From Lithospermum erythrorhizon (Eukaryota; Streptophyta; Magnoliopsida; Boraginales; Boraginaceae): a stretch of 64,000 nt of DNA. Positions 11,688-23,650 of the stretch are shown in pieces. The notes beneath the pieces are model-generated. The model was not told where the DNA came from, ran no database searches, and saw only the letters and a program-made list of their open reading frames with translations. The DNA lies in the NCBI GenBank assembly GCA_019722365.1, contig JADFUC010001763.1, positions 124,001-188,000 on the forward strand, in the 5' to 3' direction. The stretch's first letter is position 1. Each line of letters starts with the position of its first letter. The position numbers and the translations under genes were made by a program.

Positions 11688-14108
11688 TTGCATCCTTTGC
11701 TAGAAGTAGTGATATCTCCAAGGGCTATTCTTTCTTTGTCTCAAAATATGTCACCCCTCGCCAATCTCCCACCAATTTTATGCCCTGAAACGCTAACACT
11801 AGCAATAGTTTTCATATTCTTCATATACAATATAACAAAAGATAGGAAAAAGAATAGAAAGGTGAAACCCTTTCCACTTCCTCCTGGGCCTAAACCATGG
11901 CCTATGATAGGCTGCCTCCTCGACATGGTCACAAACAAACCGGCATTCAAATGGATCCATGGATACATGGCGAAAATAAACTCCGAAATAGCTTGTTTCC
12001 GAATTGGAAATGTCCATGTTGTTTCTATCACATCGCCTGAATTGGCATGCGAAATTGTTAAGAAACTGGACGTGGTGTTCTGTTCAAGGCCGCGATGCTT
12101 ATCCGCTGATGTTATCAGCAGCGGATACATGTTCGCGGCCTATGCCCCAATGGGAGACCATTGGAAAAAAATGAGGAGAATCATCACATCATCAGAATTG
12201 TTTGTTCATAAAAAAAGTGCATTCCTTCATCAAAAGTTTATAGAAGAAGCTGATCACATAATTCGTTACGTGTACAATTATCATTGCAATAACCCTAATA
12301 AACCAATCAATGTTAGGAATCTAGCAAGGAATTACGCCGCGAATATGATGAGGAATATGATTTTTAACAAGAGATATTTTGGGGCAGGAGGAGAATGTGG
12401 TGGAGCTGGTTTAGAAGAGGATGAACATGTTGCTTCACTTTTTGAACTCCATGAAAATGTGTATACATTTAGTATTTCAGAATACATGCCTTGTCTAAGT
12501 TTTCTTGATTTCTCAGGTCATCAAAGAAACATCATGGAAGCACTTGAGGTTGTAAGAAAATACCATGACCCTGAAATTGATTTGAGAGTTAACATGTGGA
12601 AACATGGGCTTAAACAGAGTGCATGAAGATATTCTTGATTCTCTAATCAACTTCAAATATGAAGATGGGAAACCAATTTTGTCACCTAAAGAGATCAAAG
12701 CACAAATTCTTGTAAGCATTTTTTTCTTCTTCTTCTTCTCTAGGATTTGTACAGTAATCATATTGCCTCCATCTCATAATAAGCTAAGTCTCCATAATAA
12801 TTTAATTAGAAGAGTTCTTCAATCTTCACTAATGAAGAGTCAACCAAGTATTGAAGTAAACGAGTCTATCCACTTATGTCCAAGAGTTTTAATTGATTAG
12901 TTAAACCTTTATTAGAGATCAAGATTATAATAAATATGATAATCATTACTTTCAAATTTAATATAAAGTCAACTGAAGACGTACTCAAAATTAATTAACA
13001 CTTCACTCATATAGAAGAGTCCAAATCAAAAGCCAGTTGATGTATGTGAAATAAAATCGCTCCAAAAAAATATCCATGTAGAAACCATTTCGATTTAATT
13101 TATTGAATAAAACATTGTTGTTGTGTTAGATTATATGTCTAGAAGTTATGTTATACAGTTGAAGAAACATTAGAAAAAGTCAAATGGACCTAAATAGTTA
13201 CGTTGTCCTTAAATTGGTATCAAACTGTAACCAGATAACACAATTGGAAAATAATTCTGCAATTAGCTCTAACACTTAATGTGTGCATGTTCATAACTAA
13301 AGTGTGTGTGACGTTATAATATGTCGCTCCCGTTCAATCAGGGATAAAACTATAATTAATTGAAAAATTAAAAATTATGTCTTTTGTTAAGTTATTTAAG
13401 ATTGAACTGTAATTCTCTCCGATTAAATATTTTCTTAACAAATTTGAAGTTAGACTAAACTTTGAATATATGTGTCGTCAACAGGATTTCATGTTGGCAG
13501 CTATTGATAACACATCCAATGCTTTCGAGTGGGCATTAGCAGAGATGATCAACCAACCGGAAACTCTTGCTAGAGCTACCGAAGAAATCGATTCAGTAGT
13601 CGGACGTGACAAATTAGTTCAAGAATTTGATCTGGAAAAATTAAACTATCTGAAATCATGTGCAAGAGAAGCATTTCGATTGCATCCTTTTGCAGCATTC
13701 AACGTTCCGCACGAATCCCTATCAGACGCGGTTGTCGGGGGCTATTTCATTCCGAAAGGAAGTCGAATTCTTTTGAGTCGAGTAGGACTCGGTCGAAACG
13801 AGCGAGTTTGGACCGAGCCTCTTCGATTCAAGCCTGAGCGTCATCTTAAGAGTGATGACGCTCAGGTTTTTCTTAATGATCCCGAGCTAAGGTTGTGGTC
13901 ATTTGGCACTGGAAGACGTGGATGTTTAGCCGTCCCGCTCGGCTCGGATATGACTTATATGTTGTTCGCTAGGCTTCTCCAGGGGTTTACTTGGAGCCCG
14001 CCGTTAAATGAGCAAGCCATCGACTTGTCGGAGACCGAATTCGGTCTTCGTCTAGCCAAGCCGTTGCTAGCGGTTCCCAAGCCGAGGTTGGTTGCCAATG
14101 TGTATTAG
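11688..14108 (+). CDS. CYP79: CYP79-family cytochrome P450 (amino-acid N-hydroxylase), frame slip in exon 1
   Basis: CYP79 enzymes are ER-bound P450s that N-hydroxylate an amino acid twice to give an aldoxime, the first step toward cyanogenic glucosides, glucosinolates or volatile nitriles. Exon 1 is 11688-12711 and exon 2 is 13485-14108, joined by a 773-bp phase-0 GT-AG intron. Visible landmarks are an N-terminal membrane helix, the hinge [13 protein letters not shown], an I-helix AAIDNTSNA (Asn where other P450s have the oxygen-binding Thr, a CYP79 trait; the usual DNP is DNT), K-helix EAFR, FKPERH, and the heme loop FGTGRRGC. Total length is about 528-548 aa, normal for the family. The start could be 11688 or, more typically, the Met at 11748. 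At about 12600-12626 the frame stops (TGA 12624-12626), while homology continues through ILDSLINFK to the splice site in the next frame: a one-base loss or equivalent. It is therefore a recent pseudogene or contains a base error. The substrate cannot be told. Confidence 0.9.
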
Positions 14109-14986
14109 AAGTTGATCGTTAATTTTGTTATTGTTGAGAACAAAGAGAGTTTTTAAGCTTATGTTGGTTTGTTTGCTATTTGAAAAAAGTGTTCTGTCTT
14201 CATCCTCAAATTGAAAAAAAACGAGTTTGCTTATTGTGTGTAGACGTGTAGTACATTATACTCCGTAATAATTTCAATTTTGATGAAGTAGATTTTTCAC
14301 TTATTAGTTACTATTAGGTACTTGAGGTCATGGACAAATATGTGATGCTTTTAAATACATGACGAATTGATTAATACGTAAACAAATTTCAAAAGAATCA
14401 AGTATCATATATACATCATGTCGATATGTTTACATGATTTAAAGTTTCAAAATCGATTAAGTTATCTAGAATTCAAAGTTTCAGAAGTGAATAAATTATC
14501 TAAAACTTAGACGCTATTTAGTTTACAAACATTTCAGTCATCAAAAGTTGTTGTTTCCGGACTTCCTGCAATAGTAGAATCTTCATCCTGTGTGTGTTTT
14601 TCATTTGCAGGCATTATCCTAAGTTGAGTAGAAAGGAAAATAGGAAGACGGGTAGAAAACAGATGTACTTGGGTGTCTTTAAAATTACTATTCCAGCTCA
14701 TACTTATCGATATATGTCAATCCGAGTTTAATGACTTAATCTTCGGGCAAAATCTTCTACATCCCTAGTCAAGGAAAAGATATTAACAGCTCAAAGATTG
14801 TTCATAGAAATAAAAAACATGTAATAAAATGCATCCAAATGACTTTATACATCAGCTCACCTATCAATCTTTTTTTCATTGTCCGGTCTTTTCATCTTGC
14901 ATAAGACAACGGAAGATATATCTAGTTAGCTATCATATAATGAAGAAAGTCATTATTACCTGCTGACAAAGCAAGGTTGTGCTCAA
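14109..14986. other. CYP79 3' flank, no gene
   Basis: 3' untranslated and intergenic DNA with no ORF resembling a protein. A pyrimidine-rich stretch ending TTTGCAG at about 14591-14612 looks like a splice acceptor but is not followed by a recognisable exon. Confidence 0.5.
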
Positions 14987-14991
14987 TTAAG

Positions 14992-15701
14992 TGTTAGAAA
15001 AAGTTGTGTTATATTGATATAATTGATATGTGATGAAAGCGCCCGAATAAAAGAATAACACGTTCTTTGGCCCAGCGCGAAAAGGGACCTAAAAGGGACT
15101 TAAGTCCCATTTGAAGTCCATACAGCGAAAGGACACAGAGGGACTTAAGTCCCATTTACACTGCCATTTCGGGTCCAGTGAGAATCTAAAATGAAGCATG
15201 GACTTGGAACGTTAGTTAAGTCCCGTTTCGATCGATTTTCTGAGTAGTTTTCATGCATTTGAAAATATGAAAGGGTGTTATTCATGTCTCTTGAAGGATT
15301 GTAACTTAAACAAAGTCTATGTGGATATTTTCTATGATGACAACTCATATTTATGGGTAAGGGACATGATTCAGTGATGTAATGATACATTAGTTGAAGA
15401 GGTTTTGTGCAATTAAAACGAGAGTTTAAGAGTTATTTCAACACTTAGAAAAATTTGAGAAATTCCATTTCATTTTTACTCTCTTTGAAACTCATATTAA
15501 GATATGCTTACTCCATTAATATGCATCTTTAGCCTTGTCTTATCCACCAATACAAATTTTGTGTATAGTCCAAAGTATTATATTTCGGAAAATATTAATT
15601 TGTGATTCAAGGCTTATGTAGTGTAGTAGTTTCAGTTATTTATCATTGTACTAGAACTAGTAAGAATTGATCTTTTGTGAAATAATAGTTTATTTCCATC
15701 A
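14992..15701 (+). repeat. 5' LTR of the Copia element
   Basis: 710 bp, preceded by target duplication TTAAG. It aligns along its length with the copy at 18915, with many substitutions and small indels. Confidence 0.9.
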
Positions 15702-15719
15702 ATCTAAATACAATACCTT

Positions 15720-16640
15720 GCAATGGATGAGATTAAGAGGTCTTTGGCAATGACGGAATCAAATGTTTTCAATAATGAAGACAAGTTGGACAAGTTTGAT
15801 GGTTCAAACTATATAAGATGGCAAGATAGATGATGTGGCTACTCACATCATTGAATGTATTCTACATTCTCTAGGATGATCTTCACGATTCCACCGTTGG
15901 ATACTACGTGAGTGCGAGAAACAAGAGGAGTGGACACTTGCAAAGGGAGAAGAGGGATGCATATGAGATCTTTGTGGAAGGAGATGAGAGCGGATGAGGC
16001 AACACTCTTTGCTTTCGTAAAGCGTATGATATCTATTCACTTCTTACTCTTGCAAAAGAGGTATGGGTTTCTTTAAATGAAAGTATAAGCATGTTAAGAT
16101 TAGATGTGATAGATTCTTGGTATTAAGTATTTTGAGTTTAAGTTTAGAATGAAAAACTTGATGTGTTGAATTGAGTTAGAGACTTAAATCATTACTTCCG
16201 TTTAAGAGCAATTGGTGTAGTAATTAGCCGGGCTATCTGATTGGAGCAATTCTAGCTAAACTCCTAAACTCTTGGAAGGGATACAAAGAAAATGCTTCAC
16301 TCTAGGAAAGTCTTTCTCTTTATGATGACTTTACTAGCGATCTGAAATTGAGTTTGAAAATCGCTCGAGAGATGTAAAACCAATGACTTGGTTAATAAAG
16401 TTCATCATGTTTCTCTTGGAAGTCGAACTCAGGAAACACTACAAACATCGAGGCTACTAATGCTAAGAAGAGAGAAAGAACAAATCTTTCATGTACTAAG
16501 AAGACCGTGTTTGTTTCATTACTGTGGAAAACCTGGGCATTACATAAGAGAACGCATATTCTGTAACACTAATCGTGGAAATGAAGGTGTGAATCCAAGG
16601 AATGTAGCCAACATGGTTACAGATGATACTCAATAAGAAG
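15720..16640 (+). pseudogene. Copia gag relic
   Basis: The start ATGGATGAG at 15724 is followed by translated words matching Copia gag, including KFDGSNYIRWQ near 15790-15830, and a CCHC zinc knuckle near 16507-16560 (HYCGKPGHYIRE). The first Cys pair has abnormal spacing and the final Cys is lost. Multiple stops and frame changes interrupt it. In a live element the protein would form the virus-like particle and bind RNA. Confidence 0.75.
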
Positions 16641-17099
16641 AGTATGTTGCTTGAACAATGGTGGAGCAAAGATCTTGGGAAAAGGAGGAATGGACTTGAA
16701 GTTTATCTCTCGAAAGAAGTGGTCTCTATTTATGTTTTTATCTACATTATCTTAGGAACAATTTACTTTCAGTAAACTTACTTTGTAAGACTATTTTTAA
16801 GTAATTTAGGATGTTCAAACTTTTATTTGTGTTAATGAATTAAACGTTATTTATTGGGTGTATCTTTATCTTGTTTGAATTTTATGTTTAAACATGATCA
16901 TACAAAATGTCTAAAAGAAATATAAGAAAGTTGAAAGAAGCACATAAATTTTAGAATAGGTTCATAGTGACATTTGTGAATCGAATGAGGATCTTATTAG
17001 AGATAGTAAATGCAATATTTACTAGAACTGGGGTTAGCAAATCATTTTGTGGAGTGAAGCTCTTTGACTGACTTATCACGTCACAAGAGAATACCTTCT

Positions 17100-18330
17100 A
17101 AGTTTAGACTTCACCATATGAGTTATGGAATGGAAGGGAACCCAACATTGATAATTTCAAAGTGTGGGGGTGCATTGCATATTACAAGATCCTAGATTCC
17201 AACAAAGAGCTTGGTCCTAGAGGGATAAGAAGCGAGTTTTGTTGGGTATGCTTCAAATTCAAAGGCTTATAGACTATTGAGCTTAGAGACTAACAAAATT
17301 ATTGAGTCTATTCAAGTTGAGTTCTTTGAGAACAAGTTTCGTTATGACTACTGTCATTTTCAAGTGGAAATGATATAAACGAATCAACTGAAAAAGAATG
17401 GAAATGTGGGGGTAAAAGAGAAACGAAAAGAAATCGTTGACTCAAGTGAGCCTAGACGTAGTCAAAGGCAACGTGTTGGAAAATACTTGAGTTCAGATTT
17501 TGTTCTCCATCATGTCAAATGAATGTAGTTGAGTGAGGAAGTCTATATGGAGCAACCTGAGGGGTTTATACTTCCGGGTAATGAGAAGTAAGTTTTTAAA
17601 CTTGTGAGGTCCTTGTATGGACTTAAAGCCGAGGCTGCCGGAGCCGATAGCTTAGCAATTTGATAATGTGATAACCCATAATGGTTTCAAACAAAATAGA
17701 TTTGTGTATTATTATAAAGCTAAAAGTGAATAATAGGTGGAAGTCATTGCCCATAGACTATGCTAAAATACATTTATGCTTAGACCGGATATAATATGTA
17801 ATGAACAAGTTGTCAGCTGCTAATTTGTCAGTGAAAAACATTGGAAGGCTATAGAAAATTACTTGGGCTAGTGTATAGTGACTTTCCAACAATATTAAAA
17901 GGATATTGTGATGCGAGTTAGTTAACTCTAGCGATTATGAGTAAAGCTACCGGAGAGGATATTTCTGATAGGTGGTAGTGCGATTAGTTGGGCTTATAAA
18001 GAAGCAAACTTTCAAGCACATTCTACCATGGAGTCAGAGTTTATAACTCTTTGTACAACTTATGCAAAAAGAAGCGAGAATGGTTAAGGGAATTTCACTA
18101 TGTGAATATGAGTTAGTGGCCTGGCAGATGATAGACATTTCTTTGTGTGATGATAGTAGTCTTTGCGTTGTCACTCGAGCTTATAGTGATATAATGGAAA
18201 GTCTAGACTTATGTATAAGCATGAGACATGCTTATGTGAGAGATTATAACAAATGTTGATCACCTTAACTTTGTAAGTCCGGATAAATCTTAGCAGACAT
18301 TAACGATAAGAGCTAGTGAAAAGAATATGT
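17100..18330 (+). pseudogene. Copia pol relic (integrase C-terminus, RT, RNase H)
   Basis: In successive broken frames: an integrase C-terminal region at about 17120-17340 (FKVWGCIAYY), reverse transcriptase at about 17548-17640 (EQPEGFILPGNEK and SLYGLK), and RNase H at about 17890-18090 (GGSAISWAYKEANFQAHST, then MESEF). A remnant of the C-terminal segment (ILADI) lies near 18290. Stops at 17590 and elsewhere and a rearrangement after SLYGLK show it is dead. Domain order identifies Copia rather than gypsy. Confidence 0.85.
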
Positions 18331-18914
18331 AATGGCATGGGTCTACAAAGAATAGATTGGCAGTAATGGAAATCCAATTAACATCTAGAATTAATTCTAA
18401 TGAGAATTCAATGGGTAATAACAAATCACTAGTTATGTACGTGAGCTTGACTTTGTATAAGTTTGAAAGCTTAACCCTGATTCACGTTGTAATTGAGGAT
18501 GATTTATGATCTTAATGGAGTATCTTGTTTGAAATACTAATGGTTAAATCAGCGTTCACAGATGAAGGCATCCAAAAGTAAGCTGGGATGAGTTGAGCCT
18601 CACCTTGTAAACATAGAAGTGGGCTGCTTCGATTAGTAGAGAGTGTTCTAGCTATAAATGTTTACTAACTTGTGGGTGTACATATGGCCTTTAACAGTGC
18701 ATGCAAATGTGTGTGATGGAGAATATAATGTATATAGGGTGTGTGATGCTTAAGGTGTTCGGCGCCATAGAATTCGAATGCCCACTCTTTAAGATGCATT
18801 TTACTTCGTTGAAGATTTGAGGTGTTTACACTATGTATGGGTCAATGTCTTAACATCCCATACTTATGCTCTTGCCTACATGAGGAGGATAATGTAACAC
18901 AACTTGTGGGGGAT

Positions 18915-19605
18915 TGTTAGAAAAAGTTGTGTTATATTGATATAATTGATATGTGATGAAGCACAAAATAAAAGAGATAACATTCTTGTAGTGCGAAAGG
19001 GACCTAAAGGGACTTAAGTCGGTTTGAAGTCCCTTAGAGGACTGAAGGGAACTTAAGTCCGTTCTATTACGCACCGGAGGGTCGGTGAGTCCCAAATCGA
19101 CGTGGGCTTTGGAGACGGGAGTTAAGTCATTTCAGAACCGATTTTTTGAAGTAGTTTTCATGCGTTTGAAAATATGAAAAGGTATTACGTGTCTCTCTTG
19201 AGGATTGTAACTTAAGAAAAGTTTATGGACATTCCTATGATGACAAGCTCGTATTTATGGGTAAGGAGGACATGATTAGTGATCATTATTCTATTAATAG
19301 TTGAAGAGGTTTTCCTAGCATAATTACAAAGAGAGTTTAAGAGTTATTTGACACTTAGAAAAATATGAGAAATTCCATTTTAGTTTTACTCTCTTTGAAA
19401 CTCATATCAAGATATCCTCACTTAATTAATATCATCTTTTAGTCTTGTCTTGTCATGCATCCTGACCTTCGTGTATAGTACAAAGTATTATATTTAGGAA
19501 AATATTAATTTGTGATTCAAGGCTTGTGTAATTATGGCAATTTGATTGTTTATCATTGTAACATTTGGAAAAACAAATTGAGGAAAATATAATTTATTTC
19601 CTTCA
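18915..19605 (+). repeat. 3' LTR of the Copia element
   Basis: 691 bp, preceded by the purine tract and followed by target duplication TTAAG at 19606-19610. Confidence 0.9.
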
Positions 19606-19610
19606 TTAAG

Positions 19611-22600
19611 ATAATTTACAACTCAAAAGTTGAAAGCCATATGCAACATTTGGAAAAATAAATTGAAAAAAATAGCCTTAGTAAAAGTGAAAAATGAATA
19701 AAAGCTCAATAAGATAGTTGTCAAACAGCTAGCTAATCATCTCTCATGAAAACTTCTTTGACATAAATAAGCGATTTTTAAAAGTAACATTAGAACTTTT
19801 AAATGCAGTTTAGTGATTATGATTGTTTGATTTTACCTTCGTAGCATTTGGTTGAGAATTTCGAGTTAAAATTTTTTGTTGGAAGTGGGTAGAAATGTAA
19901 AAATCGATATGACTAAGATTAGTTAATAAATTAAAATGTGAGACTATTAAATTGGTTAACATAAAGTTTGGGGAAACCACTTTATATTTTATATGCGATA
20001 AATGTTAATGTTTGGGAGTTAGTTGTCGAGATAAGTTAAAACGAGAGGTATCGATTGAATTAAAAACGTCGGTTTTATTGCACATAATATAGTTGGGCCA
20101 ATCCATTAACCTGTTAACCCAGAGCCCGAAAGAGAAAAACAACATTAGCGCCTTTATTCTTGGCGTCGGCCAGGTGCTCCCATGATTTTCTTTCTTGATT
20201 TACCATAAATCTACTTAAGCTTTGGTCTCAGTTTCTTGGAGAGTTTACCATAAATCATCCTCTTCGATTGAGGTAAAAAGCCGAAACTTTGGGTATTTCT
20301 TGAGTTTTAAATAATGTTGACTTTGTTGACTTTTGGGTTTCGATTTTATTGTTTCAATTGATTCTTGGCTTCCAAATTGAATTCTTGAGTTGAAACTACA
20401 GTTGGATGTGAAATTTGATGACTTTAGGGACGTTGACTTTTGGAATTTTAGTTTTGGCTTGGACTTTTTGGGGGTTATTATCGTATGTAATTATTATGCA
20501 GGCCGATATAAATATAGGAGATTATAATGGGATTTTGAGGGGTAGAAAAGTGTTGGAAAAGTTGGGTTGACTTCGGGTTTGACTTGGTCGAAACGTGTTA
20601 AAATGATATAATTATGTTTTTGGACGTTTATTATAATTGTTTAGAGGTGAAATTGTGGTTTAAAAGTTGTTGGATGAGTTTATGATGAAATTAGTTTTTG
20701 TTAGTTTGAATTATTAGTTGGTTTTTGGGATTAGAGTTGTTAGAAATGGAATTAACGAGTTGGGAAAGCTAATAATTGATTGTTTGAAATTGTTAGGTGT
20801 TAGTATTTGGGTTAGTGTGAGGGCCGAAAGTTTAAGATTTAGGATTTGAAGTTGGAACTTTGTCGTTTAGTTTATCGTTAAAGTTTAACTAATAATATTT
20901 CACTTAAAGGGACTAATGGGTAAAGTTGCTAAAAGATAATTTATAACAAAATTTGTAGTAATTATTTTGATTACTGTTTAGACTCGGGCGGAAAACTTGC
21001 GGATCGTTTATTTGCCACGGGCACTAGTGGTACTAGCCAAAGGTGGGGATTTATCACTCGTTTGATAACCTTATTTATGTTTGAGTGAAGTATATGGTAA
21101 ATTAGTTTGTATTTATGTATACGTATTTATGAACTTATACGTAGTATAGTTGTAGAAATTATTGAAATGTTAAGGTTGTATGATGGTTGTGTTAGATGCA
21201 TTATAGTAGTAGGTTCTATATGAAATTGTTGTATTGAGTATATTGTGGGTGCTATACTGAGATTATTGTGTGGTAATTGCGGTTGTTCTATCTTAGATTT
21301 GTTGTAGTTGTGGTGATAATTGTTTGAGTTGTGTATGTTGGTGTGATGTTGTATGTTTGATGTATGTTTGAATTGTGAAATATTTGAGTTGGTATGTTTA
21401 GGATGATGTAGAGATTGTTCCAAGGGTGAGCACACTTGGAAAAGATATGATGATGTTGAATTGTTCGAGCGGGAAAAGATATGATGTTGTTGGGTGTTGT
21501 TCGAAGGTGGCCTGTAGGAAAATGATGGAATATTATATGTGATATTGTTATAGTTTCATTTCGAAGTTTAATATATTATTGTTGTGGTATAAACGTTGTG
21601 TTGAGAATTTATCCTTGTTTTACTCGTTTGATTTTCTGATATGAGATCTCTGGGTATAACATGTGGGTTAACGTAAGTTGAGTCCTCTAAAATGTATGTA
21701 TGTTGATGATGATCATTTTTGTTATGATACGTTGTGGATAGTGATTTATTCTTTTATTGTACATATATATATGCTTGTGCAGCTCGTCATATCTTTATTG
21801 AGTACCTCGTTCGGATGTGGATAAATTCTCAGGGTGATTCATTAATTTGTCGAACACCCGTTCCCGCCTCAGTTGGTGCCATTCGAGAAGCGAGGTTAGA
21901 GTGAGTGTCGTTAGGTACGTACCTAGGTGAGGCAGTGGCTAAGTCCTCGGCGGTCATCTTTTTATTATTTTTGATGTTTTCGGTTTTTCATATTTTATTT
22001 TTGGAGGTTGAAAATTTAAACTATTTAGTGGAGTATTTTGGGAGCTTGGTATGTGATGGAGTTTTACCCGGCTTTGGTTTTGGATTGAAAGCGTCTTGTG
22101 ATGGTTCTTCCGTATTAAAGCATTTTGAATTTCGGCTTATTCCTTTATCAAACTATCGAGTTTTATTGGTTATCAAGCGAGGTGATTTTTGTGTCAGCCA
22201 TGTGTGGTATTTCAAATATCTGAGTTGATACTGGCTTCGGCTTTCGGGCGTCTGGCTTCGAGACAGGTCATTCACATATACATGCTCTTAGGTGTGGTCA
22301 ACTTAGAACGTAATATTTGCAAAATGGAAGCATAGGTTTTAAAATCTTCAAACGTTGGACTCAAAAACTAAATGATTCTTATATCATTTATATTCTCGAT
22401 ACAAATCTATTACAATTAATCGGGTTATCTTATTGTATTAATATTTGAATTTTATTTTTTTCAACTTTTGAAATGCCCACTGCTCAAAACAAAAATATTA
22501 ATTTCAAAGTTTTTTCTCGACTTTTCATGTGATTTAATCAACCATTTTCATGAATTAACACACATAAATCTTTCATTTTTCACCGTTATTGCTCTTATCA

Positions 22601-22740
22601 ATCTTTTGAATGGGAATTTGATGAATATGCATATTAATCAATTCTTGATTTTGATATTTTATTTGGAGTTACATACAGCTGACATAGATACTAATACTAT
22701 TAATATTTCATTCTCGAAATTCAATAATCGCGGCCTTCGC
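19611..22740. other. gene-free tract, T/G-rich non-coding block
   Basis: I find no protein. From about 20280 to 21900 the + strand is strongly rich in T and G and poor in C, quite unlike the flanks, with repeated words such as GTTGACTT and TTGTTGTG. Somewhat more balanced segments at 20140-20200 and 21780-22260 bracket it. This looks like the non-coding body of a large retroelement derivative, but I cannot find LTRs or a primer site. 22261-22740 is ordinary AT-rich DNA. Confidence 0.4.
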
Positions 22741-22743
22741 TAA

Positions 22744-23237
22744 GACCACCTCCAATAGCAAATAATTAGAGAGGTATTTAGATGCAATAGGGGATATTTG
22801 GTAGGAGTAAGTTTCTTCCCATTTTTAAAAGAGTTATTGAATAATTATGTAATTATTCTTACAAAAAGCAAATTGAAATAGCTGGCCAAATTTGGAGTAT
22901 GGAGTGTGGAATTAAATTTAGAAGGCTAACTTTCTTCAAGGCAACATGTCGTCTATTATAAAAATTTATCAAAAAATAAACATTTATTAATTATTATATG
23001 ATGATTAAATAATCATAAATTAATAAATCATTTGTAAAATCCAAAATGAGAACAAATGAATATATATGGCGGAGTATATGTTGGTGATATGGATGAAAGA
23101 AAAAGTGAAATATCCTGTGAAATATCCCCTGATGTGGAGTGTAAAAGTTATTGAAGATATTTGATGATGTGTTGAATGAATAATCTGACGTGTGAGGGGA
23201 TAATTACTTTTTGAATTGTCCCCTATTGTGGATAGTC
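22744..23237. mobile_element. Tourist-like (PIF/Harbinger) MITE
   Basis: The ends GACCACCTCCAATAG and (reverse complement of the right end) GACTATCCACAATAG form 15-bp imperfect inverted repeats. They are flanked by the 3-bp duplication TAA (22741-22743 and 23238-23240), the TWA-type target of PIF/Harbinger elements. The 494-bp interior is AT-rich with no coding capacity. Confidence 0.75.
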
Positions 23238-23462
23238 TAAGGTTATTCATGTTTTTTTCAATTTTATCGGATGTCCCCGAAGGGACTGAGGTTATTCATG
23301 TTTTTGGGAATGATGTGTAAACAAATTCAGAGGTTGGGGAATAAATTTTTATAGATTTAGGAAATAAAATATATTGAAACAAAAAATGTCTTGTATTATT
23401 TTTTATATCAACATATAAAGATTTTAGACCAATGTTTAAATATGTTGCAAAATTATTCATTT

Positions 23463-23650
23463 ACCTCTAATAGGGAGTACTTGGAGGGATATTTATATCT
23501 AATTGGGAATAATTGATAGGTGAAAGATTGTTATCATTTTTTAGAGAATTATTCAATAATTCTCAATTTTTTGGGGATAATTCTTACACATGTCCAATTA
23601 GTGCATGACATGTGGAGTGGTGATGTCATGATGAAAATTATATCTTTTAT
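23463..23650. mobile_element. truncated second copy of the Tourist-like MITE
   Basis: ACCTCTAATAGGGAG onward parallels the interior of the preceding MITE, including GAATTATTCAATAATT and ATAATTCTTAC matching its GAGTTATTGAATAATT and TTATTCTTAC. One terminus is missing. Confidence 0.5.

Larger units (their letters stand above)
14992..19605 (+). mobile_element. complete but decayed Ty1/Copia retrotransposon
   Basis: Direct LTRs at 14992-15701 and 18915-19605 both begin TGTTAGAAAAAGTTGTG and end TTTATTTCC(A/T)TCA. The element is flanked by the exact 5-bp duplication TTAAG (14987-14991 and 19606-19610). A purine tract (CTTGTGGGGGAT) immediately precedes the 3' LTR. The body runs gag (zinc knuckle), integrase, reverse transcriptase, RNase H, which is the Copia order. 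All frames are broken by stops and indels, and the LTRs have many differences, so the insertion is old and immobile by itself. Confidence 0.93.

Noticed and set aside
12604..12900. Separate small ORF overlapping CYP79
   Set aside because: Its first 36 codons are the continuation of CYP79 exon 1 after the frame slip; the rest is intron read-through past the GT at 12712.
14520..14700. Possible extra exon after CYP79 (pyrimidine tract then CAG)
   Set aside because: The CYP79 frame already ends properly at 14108 with the family's C-terminus, and the following sequence does not resemble any protein.
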